Of a stretch of 64,000 bases of DNA, positions 45,301 through 53,400 are shown one piece after another. The translations under genes and the position numbers were made by a program. The first letter of the stretch is position 1, and the number at the start of each line of letters is the position of its first letter. Source of the stretch: an uncultured Bacteroidales bacterium (GTDB lineage Bacteria > Bacteroidota > Bacteroidia > Bacteroidales > Bacteroidaceae); assembly GCA_902779845.1 (NCBI GenBank), contig CACZCZ010000006.1, forward strand, positions 1-64,000, in the 5' to 3' direction. The notes under the pieces were generated by a model that was not told the DNA's origin, made no database searches, and saw only the letters and a list, made by a program, of their open reading frames with translations.

Positions 45301-48300
45301 AACGAAGACACCACAGATGATGGCGAGAAGGCAAAAGTGGCATGCCTGACATTCACAAGTCCTGGTACCTATTATTATTGCCGCGAGGGCTATACCATCA
45401 ATACCGCCCACTATACAGGCACCTCTATGACCGGTGCTGTGACGGATATTATTAATGACACCCAATATACATCAACGGTTCCAGCAGGTACTGTCATAAA
45501 AGCAACCAATGTTGAGAGTAGTTATGGCTATGAGAATATCATCAACCTGCAGAAGAACTTCGCCATCCACGGCGTGGCACCGACGGAGACCAGCACACTG
45601 TATGTGACGCGCAACTCCGACATCTTCGACCTCTCTGCCGAGAAGATCATCACCGTCATCTACAAGTATGACTACGTAGAGAGCGACATGGACGGAATGC
45701 ATATCACGCCCGTAAGCGAATACCACGTGCTGAACATCCACCTGAACTTCAAGAGTGGCGTGCCCACCGTGGAGGACATCAAGGCTCCGGACATCATCCT
45801 GCCCGGTACCACCATCAGCATCCCCGAACCTTACGTGACACCCGGTGCCTACGAGATTACCGGTGGCGGCTGGAAGCTCTTCGACACCGAGACCGATGCC
45901 GAGAGCCACATCAACGGCGTGGAATACTCCCCCGTCTCCGACCCGCTCTACCTCTATCAGAACAAGCACTTCCTGGCCTACTATGCCAAGAGCTATCTGG
46001 GCGAGACCTACTCCAACTACGTTCCCGTAAGCGTGGCTAACTACCACGACTTGAAGAAGGTCATGGAGGCCACGGATCACCACTACTACATCGACCACAA
46101 GGAGATCTTTAACCGCCTGAAGGTGGAACCGAAGATCTACATCAACAACTACAGCGGCGAAAAGGATGGTCTGGATATGTTCAAGGATCTCTATGACCTG
46201 AGCCTGGTTACTAAATCATCGAGTGCCGGAACTGACGGCTATACGGTGGCAGACGGTAAGATCACAGCAGCCACAGGTACAGCAAACACCAGCTTGGTTG
46301 GTCATACGCTGTTGAACACGAATACCCGCGCCGAGCGCAACCTCGAGTTCTTCTTGCGCACTGACATCGACCATACAGACAGTTGGACGTCTATCGGTGA
46401 TGATGGCTATTGTGATGACCCGTCAACTCCAAATGTGGATGAGGGTGTCTCTGGCAAGTGCTTCGATGGCGTGTTCCACGGCGACGGCCACACCATCAGC
46501 GGTCTTGACAACTCACTCTTCAACTATCTCTGTGGCGAGGTCTATAACCTCGGTGTCACGGGCTCGTTCACAGGAGGCGGTATTGCAGAGCATGGCAGCG
46601 GTTATGTGGAGAGCTGCTGGATTAAGACCACCGGCACTACCCCATTGGGCACCAAGCCCTATCCGATCTTCGGTGATCCGTCACGCAGCACAGGCATACA
46701 GCTGGTCAACAGCTACTACTCCGATGCCAACAAGGATCTCTACAAGACCGGTACCAGCGCACGCGGTACAGCCATCCAGATGCCTGACGACGCCTTCTAC
46801 AACGGTGAGGTGGCCTACGACCTGAACAACTTCTACCTCTACAAGCGCTACAACGACCACGTTGCGCCCGGCGCTTCTCCCGTCGAGTACAAGTACTACC
46901 TGCCAGGCCTGACGGATCCTGAGACAGGCAAGCTCATTCCGCAAACGGGCCACTACGCCAGCGCCCCGTCGGAGTGCTCATCCGGCACCAACGGCCTCAA
47001 GTATGTCGAGGACCGCTTCGCCGACGGTGACTTCCGCTATGCTGCCGGCACCATCCCCGAAGAAGAAGACGAGCGCCTACAGGCAGATCCCGAAGATCCC
47101 ACGAAGCAGGACTTCTACCCCATCTATCCCGATGACTACCTGTTCTTCGGCCAGCGCCTGAACTACGGCTACTCTGCTACCTATCCGCACAACGACACGC
47201 CGAAGGCTATCGCCCGCTTCGAGGGACGTCTGTCCAAGAACCCCGATGCCAACCGCGTCTATCGTGCTCCGGCCTACTACCGCAACAGCGCCATGTATGT
47301 CGCCCACTTCAACCCGCACGCCTATCTGGCAGCGATGTCCAAGGACGGCACCAAGGAGGCACATCCCAATATGACCGCCATCGACTTTGCCGACCATAAA
47401 TTTGGATCTTATAATACCTATAAGACCTATGGCTTGGGCACTGTCAACGGCACTGCCGATGGTCTGCCCTACATGTTCTACCCGCCGCTGCTCGACGACG
47501 ACGGTCTGCTGAGCATCGTCAACATCGACGAGACGCAGAACCTGCTCGTCTATGCACCGGCAGAGACCTCCACGGACGGCTATGCCAACAAGGCGACCTT
47601 CGACGTGCTGACCAGCTACTTCGCAGATCCTGCTTATGAGGACTACTACGACAACGACGATGGCTATCGCCTCGTGGCCGATGCCAGCGCCGTGACCTCG
47701 TCGATCTATGGTCACCTCGTGCAGAGCGACCTGACGGCCACCAACGACCACCTCCTCGTAGATAAGCAGGACTTCGACGCGCCTATCGCCTACGACTTCG
47801 ACGGCAGCCACCGCATGTGGTACCAGCGCATCCCCGAGGATCAGGAGTATGTGGACTTCAAGAAGGGCTGGCAGGGCATCAGCCTGCCGTTCACCGCAGA
47901 ACTCGTGACGACGCATCAGAAGGGTGAGATCACACACTTCTACAGCGGCAGCGACACCAGCAAGAACGGCACCGACACGAAGGTTGGCCACGAGTACTGG
48001 CTGCGTGAGTTCAACGACATCAGCACCGGCGGCGAACCCTCCGTGGCCTTTGCCACCTTCCAGTATCCGACGTCTGCTGGCGGTGACGAAACCAAGGAGG
48101 TCTCCAACAAGTTCCTCTGGGACTACTACTACCAGAACGAGGATGTCCACGACCAGCAGGATGCCAATGCAGACACCTACTTGGAGTATCAGCAGTATTA
48201 CAACACCACGCGTACATATTCCAAGTACCCGCTGCTGAGCGCTGCCAAGCCATACATCATCGGCTTCCCGGGTGAGACCTACTACGAGTTCGACCTCAGC

Positions 48301-49071
48301 GGTAACTTCGAAGCTAAGAACACCGGAGCACCGCTCGACGAGTTGGATAAGCAGACCATCACCTTCGCCTCCGCAGCCGCCGCTCGCATCCATGTCAGCG
48401 ACACGGAGAAGGCAGGCGGTTCCAAAGTCAACTACAACAGCACCGACTACACCTTCAAGCCCAACTACTTGAATGATAATCGAGGCAACGGTGATTATGT
48501 GCTGAACGGCATTGGCGATGCCTTCATGAAGCTCGATGACACGGTGACAGCCTGGAATACAACGGGTTCAACCTACGCTGATAACGAGGCCTTTACGGCT
48601 GCCAAGGAAGCAGCCGGAGCGCTATATACCGATGCCAACGGCACTACCGAGGCCGAAACATGGGCAGGTGCAGAAACCACCTACTACACACGCACCAGCG
48701 TGAAGACCACGAAGAACGATGCCAATGGTGTAACGCCCGCGCTCACTGCCTTCCGGCCCTACTTCGTGGCACAGGCCGTAAGCGGCACCAAGAAGCACCA
48801 GCTGCCCAGCCGCATCATCTTCAGCGGTGCTAACGGCGACGAGTTCAATGAAGGTCCTGAGTCCGCCCTCGACGGCACCGTGGAGATCTTCGCCCGCGGC
48901 CGCAACATCGTAACCCGCTCACACATGAAGGTGGCCACCACCATCCGCATCGTGAACATCGGCGGTGTCACCGTGGCCAACTTCGTCCTGCCGGCCGGCC
49001 AGACCATCGAGACACCCGTCCAGGCCCACGGCGCATACATCGTGAACAAGAAGAAAGTATTCGTAAGATAA
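36367..49071 (+). CDS. Giant secreted YGGG-repeat adhesin (4,234 residues)
   Basis: This very large surface protein has a signal peptide that ends near residue 61 (FIISLTCSLPASA|QIKVGGNVYGGGNQGD), so the repeats start at once. Residues about 65-2050 hold several dozen V(Y/F)GGG(N/G)-type units, often preceded by a short strand and a Gly-Gly-x-(I/V) turn, a pattern expected for a parallel beta-solenoid. Residues about 2050-3200 hold a second, degenerate module (YYVVKETIVLGDTPYAAGQV, then ITKDTYDGLS). A GLUG-like segment follows near 3361-3420 (GDGHTISGLDNSLFNYL), and the C-terminus (GGVTVANFVLPAGQ, GAYIVNKKKVFVR) resembles a type IX sorting domain. A GKTYY module sits at 780-821. It probably acts as an adhesin; no catalytic motif was seen. 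Confidence 0.82.
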   Translation: MINNKLYRNGLNRLKRANGRYEVFGRHGASVLRGLHRACLSFSIYHLLFIISLTCSLPASAQIKVGGNVYGGGNQGDVNGSTRVNVYSGDIGTVENRTDETTPVENPKGKLFGGARMANVGGNTFVNIDGEKASGYVLINQVYGGNDIAGTIGENKSAEKVVPTELTAIKSDPADTDPKKNAVDNTFNSFVRISTKLTSPLEYYTDEDVAEAANNPEHPAWNKTAGVDVKPADDGEKIYIGQLFGGGNGDYFYNNNGGTHEIYRSEADFEASQLPIATSTTDFILPEQKKTYLEVVGGSIVYGYGGGNNATVKEQTIIHVDNPSLVTNHILVDNSWVEGNAATYTTYEENKASGSNELPTGYTDLLCSARFKEMGINTGFSKPSSGEYQIGRFFGGNNKAEMDIRPTWNLVSGKIRNLYSGGNRGNMTSPEGLLLDIPDYSTLIADYVYGGCRMADVKPTVNGEYVPCTNLQDKDAGGNLKYKFPNELSARVLIRGGNINTVYGGNDVTGRVYGGNAVGIHTSIRGDVYGGGNGAYPYTDIESFIGDDVYGDLYYEGSLNDFRPNAEQVSIHLKGTEDKPTVIGGAIYCGGNCATLKSAKESPLMELKIGSYVLADKAFLGNNGEEMIDPTILELYATEYNSMNLEDPGTFAEYMEGAAMSLRPSVVFDQEPDDQETYIDYTSQIGSFYCGGNVGSMIIPGKHTLRFDRGLVIFEKLVGGCNNANVEAIPTRNAAYKGGILGSAEEQDSYMEGGKIKDRLEINLNNVVIQPKRWNDTFTPITTGSLTAGKTYYETALRTSEFIADGKEKPSDTDPYYELTTVGKELEWNTVKWDVDENDFIRTGTTETSDDLKRRLYGGNVYGGCYNSGHVNGNVIININQDLHQRDVLFAEADPSDPYKIKSGGDRRTGVLIESQGDDVQSVAMSVFGAGYGADTEIWGSTTVNLNNGYAFQIFGGGEEGVVGKTGDEGSKTYNAHYTSTVNLKGAYAGYSEEEEGLPLAETEYIYGGGCEGDVLGDCYVYLGNGRIYDAFGGASNADIYGATEVHIGHNGGFPWIRDNIYGGNDFGGTIKGKRNHTTATAPREAFDAQMLLSSTYVKYIQGRVDSIFGGSYGNYDYKDPVFKDYTYYTGEDDIPEGKSAGDPRLDDEGNPVFHFPHLDDNSFVHFIPVDNSNNRASFIFGGSEGHPGFAGLNNSMQDEAYVLLDDTKTKDANRFANVDVYGGGAFAGVGTATTMGAGRTAIDLYAGSFHNIYGGCNREGLVGYTRVNVPAESTAKVNALFGGGKGYDISLFKVAKTRELASRYCDNYVTCIDYKGRNAIVEDAIYGGNENCRIACDTYLNIEVPVMKSSGYQATIYGAGHGRKTLSGRTNVFMNNGSNAYKVFGGGRDGNAFNFASMSQWLKNQYAIAYPEATPSALNASVSAYGDILTTFGTYLALNPIHLPEKVGTYPNSSGVYDGTYTNDILPTEEKPIPTYHQTNVHIMNGGNVSGYAYGGGYGINAVVAGSTYIELKGGNVNRDIYGGGEGGPVFDEFDLKNFTATTNVYVEGGMTRNVYGGGYLGPVGKHHNTVDGELVEAAIQEAATETPAVANVTIGKVDGTSFYNGIPAIQRNAYGGGEGGSVYGTANLTINNGYIGYRYKNKAAEGQTPDYQYVEELDDKTANAIEQAGNVFGGGYVVNSYVDVANVKMYGGTVRGSLYGGGEVGPIGRGTIRYKGTYDTGIVNGDARIYKAGKTHVQLFDGHVKRNVFGGGRGHDSWGGDGTMYMDDDLKPLLDLQCKGYVFGQTEVDVYGGEVGTDEGVALGYGNVFGGGDIGFVYSAYEDASGNLFVGLKSGQRYNKGITSGQTGYDDEGYYYKAKKNGDGYSFVDDAGTVLSGTAEKHLTEDCKVVVEPWCKVGTPISIENVYPQYSTVPETEIAYIKDKQLSVESSIDASGKVTAAGGIRYTHAYAKDDFVPTAALNTLGNKSASSTEWTTLGKTDVNKEGVIVHNAVFAGGNTSPGSTEVYANTTTVFGNATASINDVYNRDLISIGRGRIGGLYGDGNLTLVDGYRELNITNYGTDYYHITPEITLAQYNALPNREAAYYEIRYKCKKECTDNAKKTYAIGATITADEMLAVFDGIEGMIQADGKPNPEYWVENGVCSRYAGRPMNTVQRADFCGVFGSRMVMQGAQDRVPETVDYTNYTINRVREVSLNKKVSVRSGDSGDEKNKEHGNYFGIYSVVNFLGALTSDVDFHDAVRVTDNSDATTYKCDANEKEYGTATYYDWKLQFHNERKRNNGNSHNKVALASGVYLELTSEKSTGTDLYEKDWGLITGVVELDLINVQPGMGGGYVYARNEHGIRSTTNKDQVILTALNRGAVTNKHFQYNETEDTKKEWETSGNFVHSTQTIIDDCYNIGGKYGSGYKKPDGVPAHYWFIKGAVYIYDQYISAYTGSPNAYSEIVSIPLTITSASHGKMTLLDVQPNLYAYYAVNSGGTTKELGETGKIELRETEYGRNDAINFWDWKTLSTHERQLFVDETYVVTANCKIGNDTIHAGTVLLPGNTSTPGTYEYLKANNDSVFHINKDKNVAFDFVFRPSNNVSHDTGYILTYNIDNPNQWNTWYTPKEGTSLTGKKDSEEIKSPSIKPSDYEDGPTYTPNATGLYGQQDYAIGSIISKEEYTTYGTAYSQLTDAEKTALGDQAEFYPAYIVTADVLETTNKNSTAQRFHKGATLAEQDYDPTTWTSMSSSVARAYVVTSTIQLSKTEFIYRGTYMKESEKATKKAEYPDLADKIESAIQPAYYCTTAGKYGGNYYEVGHNYRGLAAFSSLSKSDREKFTFNYDALDLLIDPYYSMEADGSEAKYAEGEKYQYDSAAGTKSGAEANPAHYSLPSPIDYTATFKGTSLTLPSAITVKHKNGTSSSETTLAEDDELSREDFESLPNEQFYWAPITVSNTSDTYYVVKETIVLGDTPYAAGQVITKDTYDGLSGDVDNEDTTDDGEKAKVACLTFTSPGTYYYCREGYTINTAHYTGTSMTGAVTDIINDTQYTSTVPAGTVIKATNVESSYGYENIINLQKNFAIHGVAPTETSTLYVTRNSDIFDLSAEKIITVIYKYDYVESDMDGMHITPVSEYHVLNIHLNFKSGVPTVEDIKAPDIILPGTTISIPEPYVTPGAYEITGGGWKLFDTETDAESHINGVEYSPVSDPLYLYQNKHFLAYYAKSYLGETYSNYVPVSVANYHDLKKVMEATDHHYYIDHKEIFNRLKVEPKIYINNYSGEKDGLDMFKDLYDLSLVTKSSSAGTDGYTVADGKITAATGTANTSLVGHTLLNTNTRAERNLEFFLRTDIDHTDSWTSIGDDGYCDDPSTPNVDEGVSGKCFDGVFHGDGHTISGLDNSLFNYLCGEVYNLGVTGSFTGGGIAEHGSGYVESCWIKTTGTTPLGTKPYPIFGDPSRSTGIQLVNSYYSDANKDLYKTGTSARGTAIQMPDDAFYNGEVAYDLNNFYLYKRYNDHVAPGASPVEYKYYLPGLTDPETGKLIPQTGHYASAPSECSSGTNGLKYVEDRFADGDFRYAAGTIPEEEDERLQADPEDPTKQDFYPIYPDDYLFFGQRLNYGYSATYPHNDTPKAIARFEGRLSKNPDANRVYRAPAYYRNSAMYVAHFNPHAYLAAMSKDGTKEAHPNMTAIDFADHKFGSYNTYKTYGLGTVNGTADGLPYMFYPPLLDDDGLLSIVNIDETQNLLVYAPAETSTDGYANKATFDVLTSYFADPAYEDYYDNDDGYRLVADASAVTSSIYGHLVQSDLTATNDHLLVDKQDFDAPIAYDFDGSHRMWYQRIPEDQEYVDFKKGWQGISLPFTAELVTTHQKGEITHFYSGSDTSKNGTDTKVGHEYWLREFNDISTGGEPSVAFATFQYPTSAGGDETKEVSNKFLWDYYYQNEDVHDQQDANADTYLEYQQYYNTTRTYSKYPLLSAAKPYIIGFPGETYYEFDLSGNFEAKNTGAPLDELDKQTITFASAAAARIHVSDTEKAGGSKVNYNSTDYTFKPNYLNDNRGNGDYVLNGIGDAFMKLDDTVTAWNTTGSTYADNEAFTAAKEAAGALYTDANGTTEAETWAGAETTYYTRTSVKTTKNDANGVTPALTAFRPYFVAQAVSGTKKHQLPSRIIFSGANGDEFNEGPESALDGTVEIFARGRNIVTRSHMKVATTIRIVNIGGVTVANFVLPAGQTIETPVQAHGAYIVNKKKVFVR

Positions 49072-49075
49072 AAGA

Positions 49076-50380
49076 ATGATAGAGAAGAAACCCATACAGC
49101 ACCGCATGACCCGCCGCGCAGCGGCTCATGACTACACCCGCACAGGCATCTACCACATCACTGTGAATGTGGCAGACGGCCTCGGGCAGGTGCTGGGCTC
49201 CATCGTGGGTTCCCTCTCCGCCCCCGACGGCTGCGCCGATGCGCCGCATACGGCGCTGTCGCCCGTAGGGCAGATGGTGGAGCACGAGTTGCTCACTGCC
49301 ATCCACGACCACTACCCCATGGTCACCATTCAGGACTATGTCATCATGCCTGATCACCTGCATTGCCTGGTGGCGGTGGAAGACCGCATTATCAGCAAGA
49401 ATGGGACCGTACGGGCTTTAGGAGATGTCATCACGGGCTTCAAGGTGGGCTGCAACCGCCAATACTGGGAGATAATGCAGCGGACAGACCCCGCTGCCAC
49501 ACTCAGCAGCTCAGCCAGTGCGGCCGGCGGCGCAGCCAGTGCGGCCACTGCGGCCGGCGGTTCCATCGCCGGTGCGGCCAGCGGCGCAGCCAGTGCAGCC
49601 AGTGCGGCCGGCAGCGCAGCCAGTGTGGCCAGCGGCGCAGCCAGTGCGGCCAGTGTGGCCGGCGGTTCCATCGCCGGCACCCATTCCCCCCTCTTCGCCC
49701 CGGGCTATTGCGATGTCATGCCCATCGATGCGGCGCAGCTGGCGACCCAGCGCGCCTACATCGCCGGCAACCCGCGCAGCCGCCTGCTGCGCATGAGCCA
49801 CCGCGCCCTGCTCTCCGTGCAGCGCGGCAGCATCGCCACCGCGCTCACCCCCTCCGCCCTCCGCGGATTCCTGCAGCGCGAATGCCCGCCCCATCTGGCC
49901 ACGCCCGAAGCACTGGCCGCCATCGAGGGCCGCCTGCTTCTGGCTGGCGGGTTCATCGTGTGCGACACCTATGGCGACCGGGCCCTCCTTACAGCGCGGC
50001 GCTGCCTGCCGGTGGTCTGCCACCGCAAGGATGCGGCGCGCTACGACGAACAGAAACAACGTTGCCTGACGGAGGCGGCACATGGTGCCGTCCTTGTCAG
50101 CGCCTGCATATCCCCTCGCGAACGCGAGATCCTCACCGAATGCGCGGATCACGGTTATCCCGTGATCACCATTCACGACAACGGTTTCCCCGACCGCTAT
50201 CACCCCTCCGCAGACCGCCTCGACCAGTGCATGGCCGGTCGTCTGCTCCTCATCAGCCCTTGGCAATACCACTACCGGGGCAATACCGAACAAGTCACCG
50301 TCCTCTTCTGCAAGACGATGAACTGCGTGGCGCAGGCCCTGTGCCACACAAAAGACAATTGGTGGAAGAATAAAGAATAA
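49076..50380 (+). mobile_element. REP-associated (Y1/HUH) transposase gene with Ala/Ser-rich linker and DprA/SLOG-like C-terminal part
   Basis: This 434-residue coding sequence starts 5 nt after the giant gene. The Y1 transposase domain is visible: YHITVNV, the HUH motif in MPDHLHCLV (His94, His96) and a likely catalytic Tyr130 in GCNRQYW. Residues about 142-203 are a low-complexity linker of ASAASAAGSAAS-type repeats, coded by imperfect 12-18-bp GC-rich tandem repeats (49500-49680). The C-terminal part (about 300-434) reads HGAVLVSACISPREREIL, then ITIHDNGFPDRYHPSADR, which I take as a Rossmann/SLOG-like (DprA-related) domain by pattern only. Such transposases are tied to REP palindromes; a TTCCC-loop hairpin follows 10 nt after the stop. 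No terminal IS ends are seen. Confidence 0.8.
49500..49680. repeat. GC-rich tandem repeat coding the Ala/Ser/Gly linker
   Basis: Imperfect units of gcagccagtgcggcc and ggcggttccatcgccgg repeat about ten times. All keep the same frame and code for A-S-A-A-S-G-G. The array is long enough to be length-variable by slippage. Confidence 0.8.
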
Positions 50381-50389
50381 AAACTCTAC

Positions 50390-50408
50390 CCAGCGGTTCC
50401 CCCGCTGG
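50390..50408. repeat. TTCCC-loop hairpin after the REP-type transposase gene
   Basis: CCAGCGG, loop TTCCC, CCGCTGG: a perfect 7-bp stem, followed by aataaagaaaaaaa, which is not a T-run on the coding strand. It shares loop and layout with the palindrome in engB and is a candidate REP unit of this transposase. Confidence 0.65.
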
Positions 50409-50436
50409 AATAAAGAAAAAAATATATACAACAGAT

Positions 50437-53400
50437 ATGAAAGTTTACGGTAAGTTTACAGACATGTTTAAGTACGTTATCAAGAGAACAAACGTTCTCC
50501 GCAACATATTCTTTTCACTGACTCTGATGACCCTCGGAGCTTCGGGGGCGTGGGCGCAGACCGACTTTTCGGGAGTGTATTATATTGCCAATGAGGCCAA
50601 TCATGCTGATGCTACTATTAACACACACTGGTACTTGGTACCAGGAGCGGATCCGCAACAACCTCACTATGCTGATGCATATTTTAGCAACGAATATTGC
50701 AGTAAAAATGGTAAAGGAGATTATAAAACATCCTATGGTGACCCTGAAAAGCCTTTCCTTACCACTTATCAGACCAATCGAGACCTGAATTCCATCTGGA
50801 TGATTAGTTCTGCTGGCGATGGGTCTTATTATATCAAACATGTCAAAACGGGCTATTACGTTATCTATGAGCCGCCTTACAAGGATGCAATCCAACGTAA
50901 GTCTATGCACCTTGAAAGTACAGAGACTCCGGGAGATAATGCCAAGTTTACCATCACTGGTAGCCTGAGCGGTCCTATCAATATCAGCCCTAAGAGCATC
51001 ACTTCCGGTAATAGGTTCTTCAACCCTGCAACAGGAGAGGGAAACCGTCCTTATTACTATGGTCCTTCAGGAGATTACTTCCACGATGGTATGATTGGAC
51101 TTTGGAGTGCTAGTAATGGTAATTCCCAATGGTATTTTGAGGAAACCGCGATTCCCCCTACCATCACCTACGATGAAGAAACAGGTAAAGCAACGATTAC
51201 CTCTGTAACGGGTACAACAATTCACTATACATTGGATGGTAATGACCCAACGGCTGGCAGCACAACATATTCAGAAGCTGTTTCTATGGATGCAGGTAAT
51301 ACTATCAAGGCCATCGCCGTAGATGGAGAAAACAACACCTCTCTTGTTGTCTCGATGACCTTGAAGAACTATACTTATCATATTTTGAATAAGGCAGGAG
51401 ATGTAGCCATTACACATACTTTGGCTCAGCCTGTCGGCAAGCCCTTTACGAACTCCTATACCGATATCCCTGCTGCCATCCGCAGCCCCTATCTGGCCGG
51501 TGAGGAAGTGAAATTCTATAATAGGTCAGCAGCCTCGGATCAGTATGAGATTCACGCGACGAATTCAACTGATGACAACATCTGGGTGACCTATACCACA
51601 ACTCTTCTGAAGGATAAGTTCCTGCACCTGCGTGGTGCTCGTGCTTTGAACGTTACGCTGAAGGGTGATTACATCTCTGATAGCGGAACTAATGGAAGCG
51701 GTGCTTTTGCACACAAATCCAGTCCTACCGATGATGAGAAGGCATCCAGTAGCTACCTCTGGTATTTCTCCGGAAATGATCCTTACGCTATTGAGATCAA
51801 GAATGCCGCAACGAACAACTATTGGGGATATGACACCCCTTCCGGGACATCGGCCTCACTCACGTTAGTGAGCGAATCAGCCAAAAAGAAGTTTATCCTG
51901 ATGTCAGGAAGTATAGACCCCTCAAGCGGCACCACCTACGAACGGATGGAACTGATGGCCGCTACGAGCGATGCCAACTATTACCGCGTTAAGCGAACAG
52001 ACGACAACTTCAGCATCGACAATGTGACCGCTACGGGGGATGGCTCCCTGCAGGTACTCGCCTACCCCAACAGCTCTTCTATCACCTACAATTTGATTGA
52101 CAAGGCCGGCAAGGTGCTACTGGAGGTCACCAGTAAGTCTGAATCAGTGGATCTGCCCGATGGTTTCAAAAGTCCGCTGGTAGATGAATATCAATATTGG
52201 AAATCGAGCGCCTTCAATATAGAAGGCGACACCTATACGCTCAAGGAAAGCCCTGAGGAGTCCGACAAGATCAAGACCATCACGGACGCTACAGACGGCG
52301 TCATCTATGTCACCTATAGGGTCAATAACAGAGTCCTTTTCGATGAAACCGATGACGATGCCGTAGGTTCAATCGCATATCGACTCCAATTCATCAATGG
52401 TGAGAGTTTCCAGCAGGAGAATGGTAAGGACGGTGTGATGGCCTCGCCTCAAAAAGCCGTATATCCCTACTCCAATGGCGATGCCATGCTGTATGTCTAT
52501 GGTAAGGAGCAATGGGACACGCAGTTGGCATCAGGTGCCAGCACCCGTAACCGTTGGCTGTGGTATGTCGTCAGCCCCAACAGCGACCCCTACCACGTGA
52601 AGATTATGAGCAACTCCGCTCAAGCCAGCAGTCATAACTACTTCCGCACTTACGTGGTGAACTATGGCGGCAGCAATCATGTGGTGACAGGTGTGACCAC
52701 GAAGAACGAAGCCGTAGATAGCGAACACGACAACCAGCTTCCCACGGAATATATGGTGCTGACAGGCCAAGACGGACACTGCAAACTGGTGACGCTGAAC
52801 ACCATCGATGACGGCACTACCACCGAGCGCCGCACGGTGACCAGCTTCGAGCAGTACTGGAAGAACAACCCCACGACGCAGAACCTGCTGGGAGCTTCTT
52901 CGGTCACCTCCACAGAAAGTGTGGATGATGCCGGTATAGTACTCACCTCAGCACAACAGTCGCTATTGCCAAGCAACTGGCATACCTATCAGGCATGGGC
53001 AAATGCTGCCCCATGGACATCTTGGAGTGACGGTGGAGGCGGAAGCGGAAAGAAATACCACAACAAGCACCACTGGTTCCAGACCATCAACATGGCCACC
53101 GTCGCAGGCTCACAAGGTGAATTTGAGTTCGTGGAGACATCCCTTGAGCCCCAGGTGATCCTGCTTGATAAGCATGGCTGGGAGATTATGCGTAAGCCAC
53201 TGTCCCAAACTGACGAATTGCGCAAGTACGACAGTCCGATGGTAAAGGAGTACCATTGGTATCCCACAGCCACGAAGGCTGCCGGCTATCATAAATATAC
53301 GGTCGATGTCGATAATCCGGGAATCCAGGTTTATTACTCCTATGAAGATGGCGGAAAGACCAAGTGGGCGCCGCTAAATGAGACTTACACACATACCTCT

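Noticed and set aside
49363-50373. 336-residue alternative frame inside the transposase gene
   Set aside because: It is Arg/Pro/His-rich, lacks the HUH motif and is a shifted reading of GC-rich DNA; the main frame keeps the Y1 motifs across the whole length.
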